This document shows positions 42,357-43,266 of a stretch of 43,266 bases of DNA, piece after piece. Position 1 is the stretch's first letter. Each line of letters starts with the position of its first letter. The stretch is from Paenibacillus profundus (GTDB lineage: Bacteria > Bacillota > Bacilli > Paenibacillales > Paenibacillaceae): positions 1-43,266 of the forward strand of contig NZ_JAJNBZ010000043.1 in the NCBI RefSeq assembly GCF_021369635.1, written 5' to 3'. The translations under genes were made by a program, and so were the position numbers. The notes under the pieces were generated by a model. The model was not told the origin of the DNA and searched no databases. It worked only from the letters and a program-made list of their open reading frames with translations.

Positions 42357-43169
42357 TTGGAATGGTTGGATTGGCTTAAATATGCAGTGCTCGGTTTGGT
42401 GCAAGGGTTCACGGAACCGATTCCGGTATCATCCAGCGGACATTTGGTAATTGCCGAAAAGTTGTTTGGGTTACATATGGAAGGACTCAGCTTTGAAGTG
42501 CTCGTCAACTTTGCATCCTTGTTAGCTATTTTGCTCATTTATCGCAAAGATATTGTCAGACTGGCTGTAAATACGTTCCGCTTCATTTTTAAACGCGATC
42601 CGGATGCAAAATCGGACTTTATGTTTGTCGTCTATTTAATTCTTGCTACGATTCCTGCAGGTGTCATCGGCGTTGTATTTAAAGATACGATTGCCGATGT
42701 ATTCAAAGGATTAAAGATTATTGGCGCTACCCTGCTCATCACCGCTCTCGCATTATGGCTCATTCGCAATTTGCGCGGGCGCAAAGGGGACAAAGACTTG
42801 TCCTTCGGGGAAACGTTCATCGTCGGTTTGGCGCAATCCGTTGCGCTCATTCCCGGGATCAGCCGTTCCGGGGCCACGATAGTGGCTGCCATGGCATTAG
42901 GATGGAAGCAGGAAACGGCACTGCGCTTTTCTTTCTTCCTTTATATCCCGGTCAGTGTGGGAAGTATGATACTTGAAGGGAAAGACATGATAAAGGACCC
43001 TATGATGGGTCAATTGATCGGTCCTTATTTGCTCGCTTTTATTTGTTCCTTCGTCGCTTCCTACTTTGCATTGAAGTGGTTCATGGGCTTAATGGCGCGC
43101 GGCAATCTGAAATGGTTCTCCGTATACTGCGTCTTCGCCGGATTGTTCGTGCTATTCTTCTTGAACTAG
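42357..43169 (+). CDS. uppP: Undecaprenyl-diphosphatase UppP (BacA)
   Basis: UppP removes a phosphate from undecaprenyl diphosphate so that the lipid carrier can be reused in cell-wall synthesis. Its loss raises bacitracin sensitivity. The 270-residue polytopic protein has the catalytic motif [14 protein letters not shown] (residues 16-29) and the second motif [14 protein letters not shown] (about 160-175). Eight or so hydrophobic helices are visible. The start is TTG at 42357-42359, nine bases after AGGGAG. Copy C of the dispersed repeat lies just upstream. Confidence 0.95.
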   Translation: MEWLDWLKYAVLGLVQGFTEPIPVSSSGHLVIAEKLFGLHMEGLSFEVLVNFASLLAILLIYRKDIVRLAVNTFRFIFKRDPDAKSDFMFVVYLILATIPAGVIGVVFKDTIADVFKGLKIIGATLLITALALWLIRNLRGRKGDKDLSFGETFIVGLAQSVALIPGISRSGATIVAAMALGWKQETALRFSFFLYIPVSVGSMILEGKDMIKDPMMGQLIGPYLLAFICSFVASYFALKWFMGLMARGNLKWFSVYCVFAGLFVLFFLN

Positions 43170-43212
43170 CATTACTAATCGCATTGCAGTCAAAAGAGGC
43201 TGTCCCGACAGG

Positions 43213-43266
43213 TGAACTGCACCCCGTCAAGTAGACAGTACAAAAAATAAAAATCAATTAAGCGGC
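43213..43266. mobile_element. Probable end of an IS3-family insertion sequence (cut by the window edge)
   Basis: The sequence from TGAACTGCACCCCGTCAAGT onward resembles the terminal inverted repeat of IS3/IS150-group elements (CCCGTCAAGTAGACAGT core), which are common in Bacillales. The next bases are AT-rich, as in the lead to a transposase gene. Only 54 bases are visible, so neither the transposase nor the other end can be checked. The half hairpin AAAAGAGGCTGTCCC just before (43191-43205) looks like the rising arm of a terminator after uppP that the element may have split. Confidence 0.5.

Noticed and set aside
1..43266. CRISPR arrays, tRNA and rRNA genes
   Set aside because: I saw no regularly spaced repeats, cloverleaf sequences or rRNA segments on either strand.

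Overview
This window is a stretch of Gram-positive, endospore-forming chromosome, most likely Paenibacillus or a close relative in the Paenibacillaceae. The evidence is a full set of sporulation genes (spo0A, spoIVB, the eight-gene spoIIIA operon, splB), Bacillus-type gene order (the yqhO-yqhV block, accBC, nusB-folD-xseAB-ispA-dxs-tlyA-argR-recN-spoIVB-spo0A), frequent GTG and TTG starts behind strong purine-rich ribosome binding sites, and mid-range GC. I see no rRNA, tRNA or CRISPR array.

Layout. 1-1650 is a small accessory patch just downstream of spo0A. It holds a HicA-type toxin gene with its own promoter and inverted-repeat operator, a non-coding stretch with TACCG-rich repeats, and a decayed tyrosine recombinase. 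1657-15156 is a long minus-strand housekeeping and sporulation block read nusB -> folD -> xseA -> xseB -> ispA -> [OLE RNA] -> oapA -> dxs -> tlyA -> unknown membrane gene -> argR -> recN -> spoIVB -> spo0A. The roughly 640-nt structured non-coding gene between ispA and the DUF21-like membrane gene matches OLE RNA and its partner OapA by position, size and context, and has its own extended -10 promoter. 15316-18573 carries accB-accC followed by an Asp23/AmaP/DUF2273 membrane module. 18714-24741 is spoIIIAA-AH, which encodes the mother-cell part of the feeding-tube (SpoIIIA-SpoIIQ) channel.

24905-33893 holds yqhV, a divergent plus-strand phosphosulfolactate synthase/phosphatase pair (spore sulfolactate pathway), a DUF441 membrane protein, aspartate kinase, efp, an M24 peptidase, aroQ, yqhR, yqhQ and yqhP. 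33954-43169 holds a patatin-like protein, a secreted GHL10-type glycosidase, mntR, spore photoproduct lyase, a CcdA-family protein, a zinc ABC transporter (znuA-znuC-znuB) with a near-consensus Zur box on a strong promoter, and uppP. The last 54 bases look like the end of an insertion sequence.

How the genes fit together. Isoprenoid precursor genes (dxs, ispA), lipid-carrier recycling (uppP), fatty-acid initiation (accBC) and envelope stress proteins (AmaP/Asp23) sit among regulators and machinery of sporulation. The most notable elements are the OLE RNA/OapA locus, a short palindromic repeat family present in three decay states (20358, 40144, 42301), an apparent ATC start codon for spoIIIAB, and a HicA toxin with no HicB reading frame in the bases available next to it.
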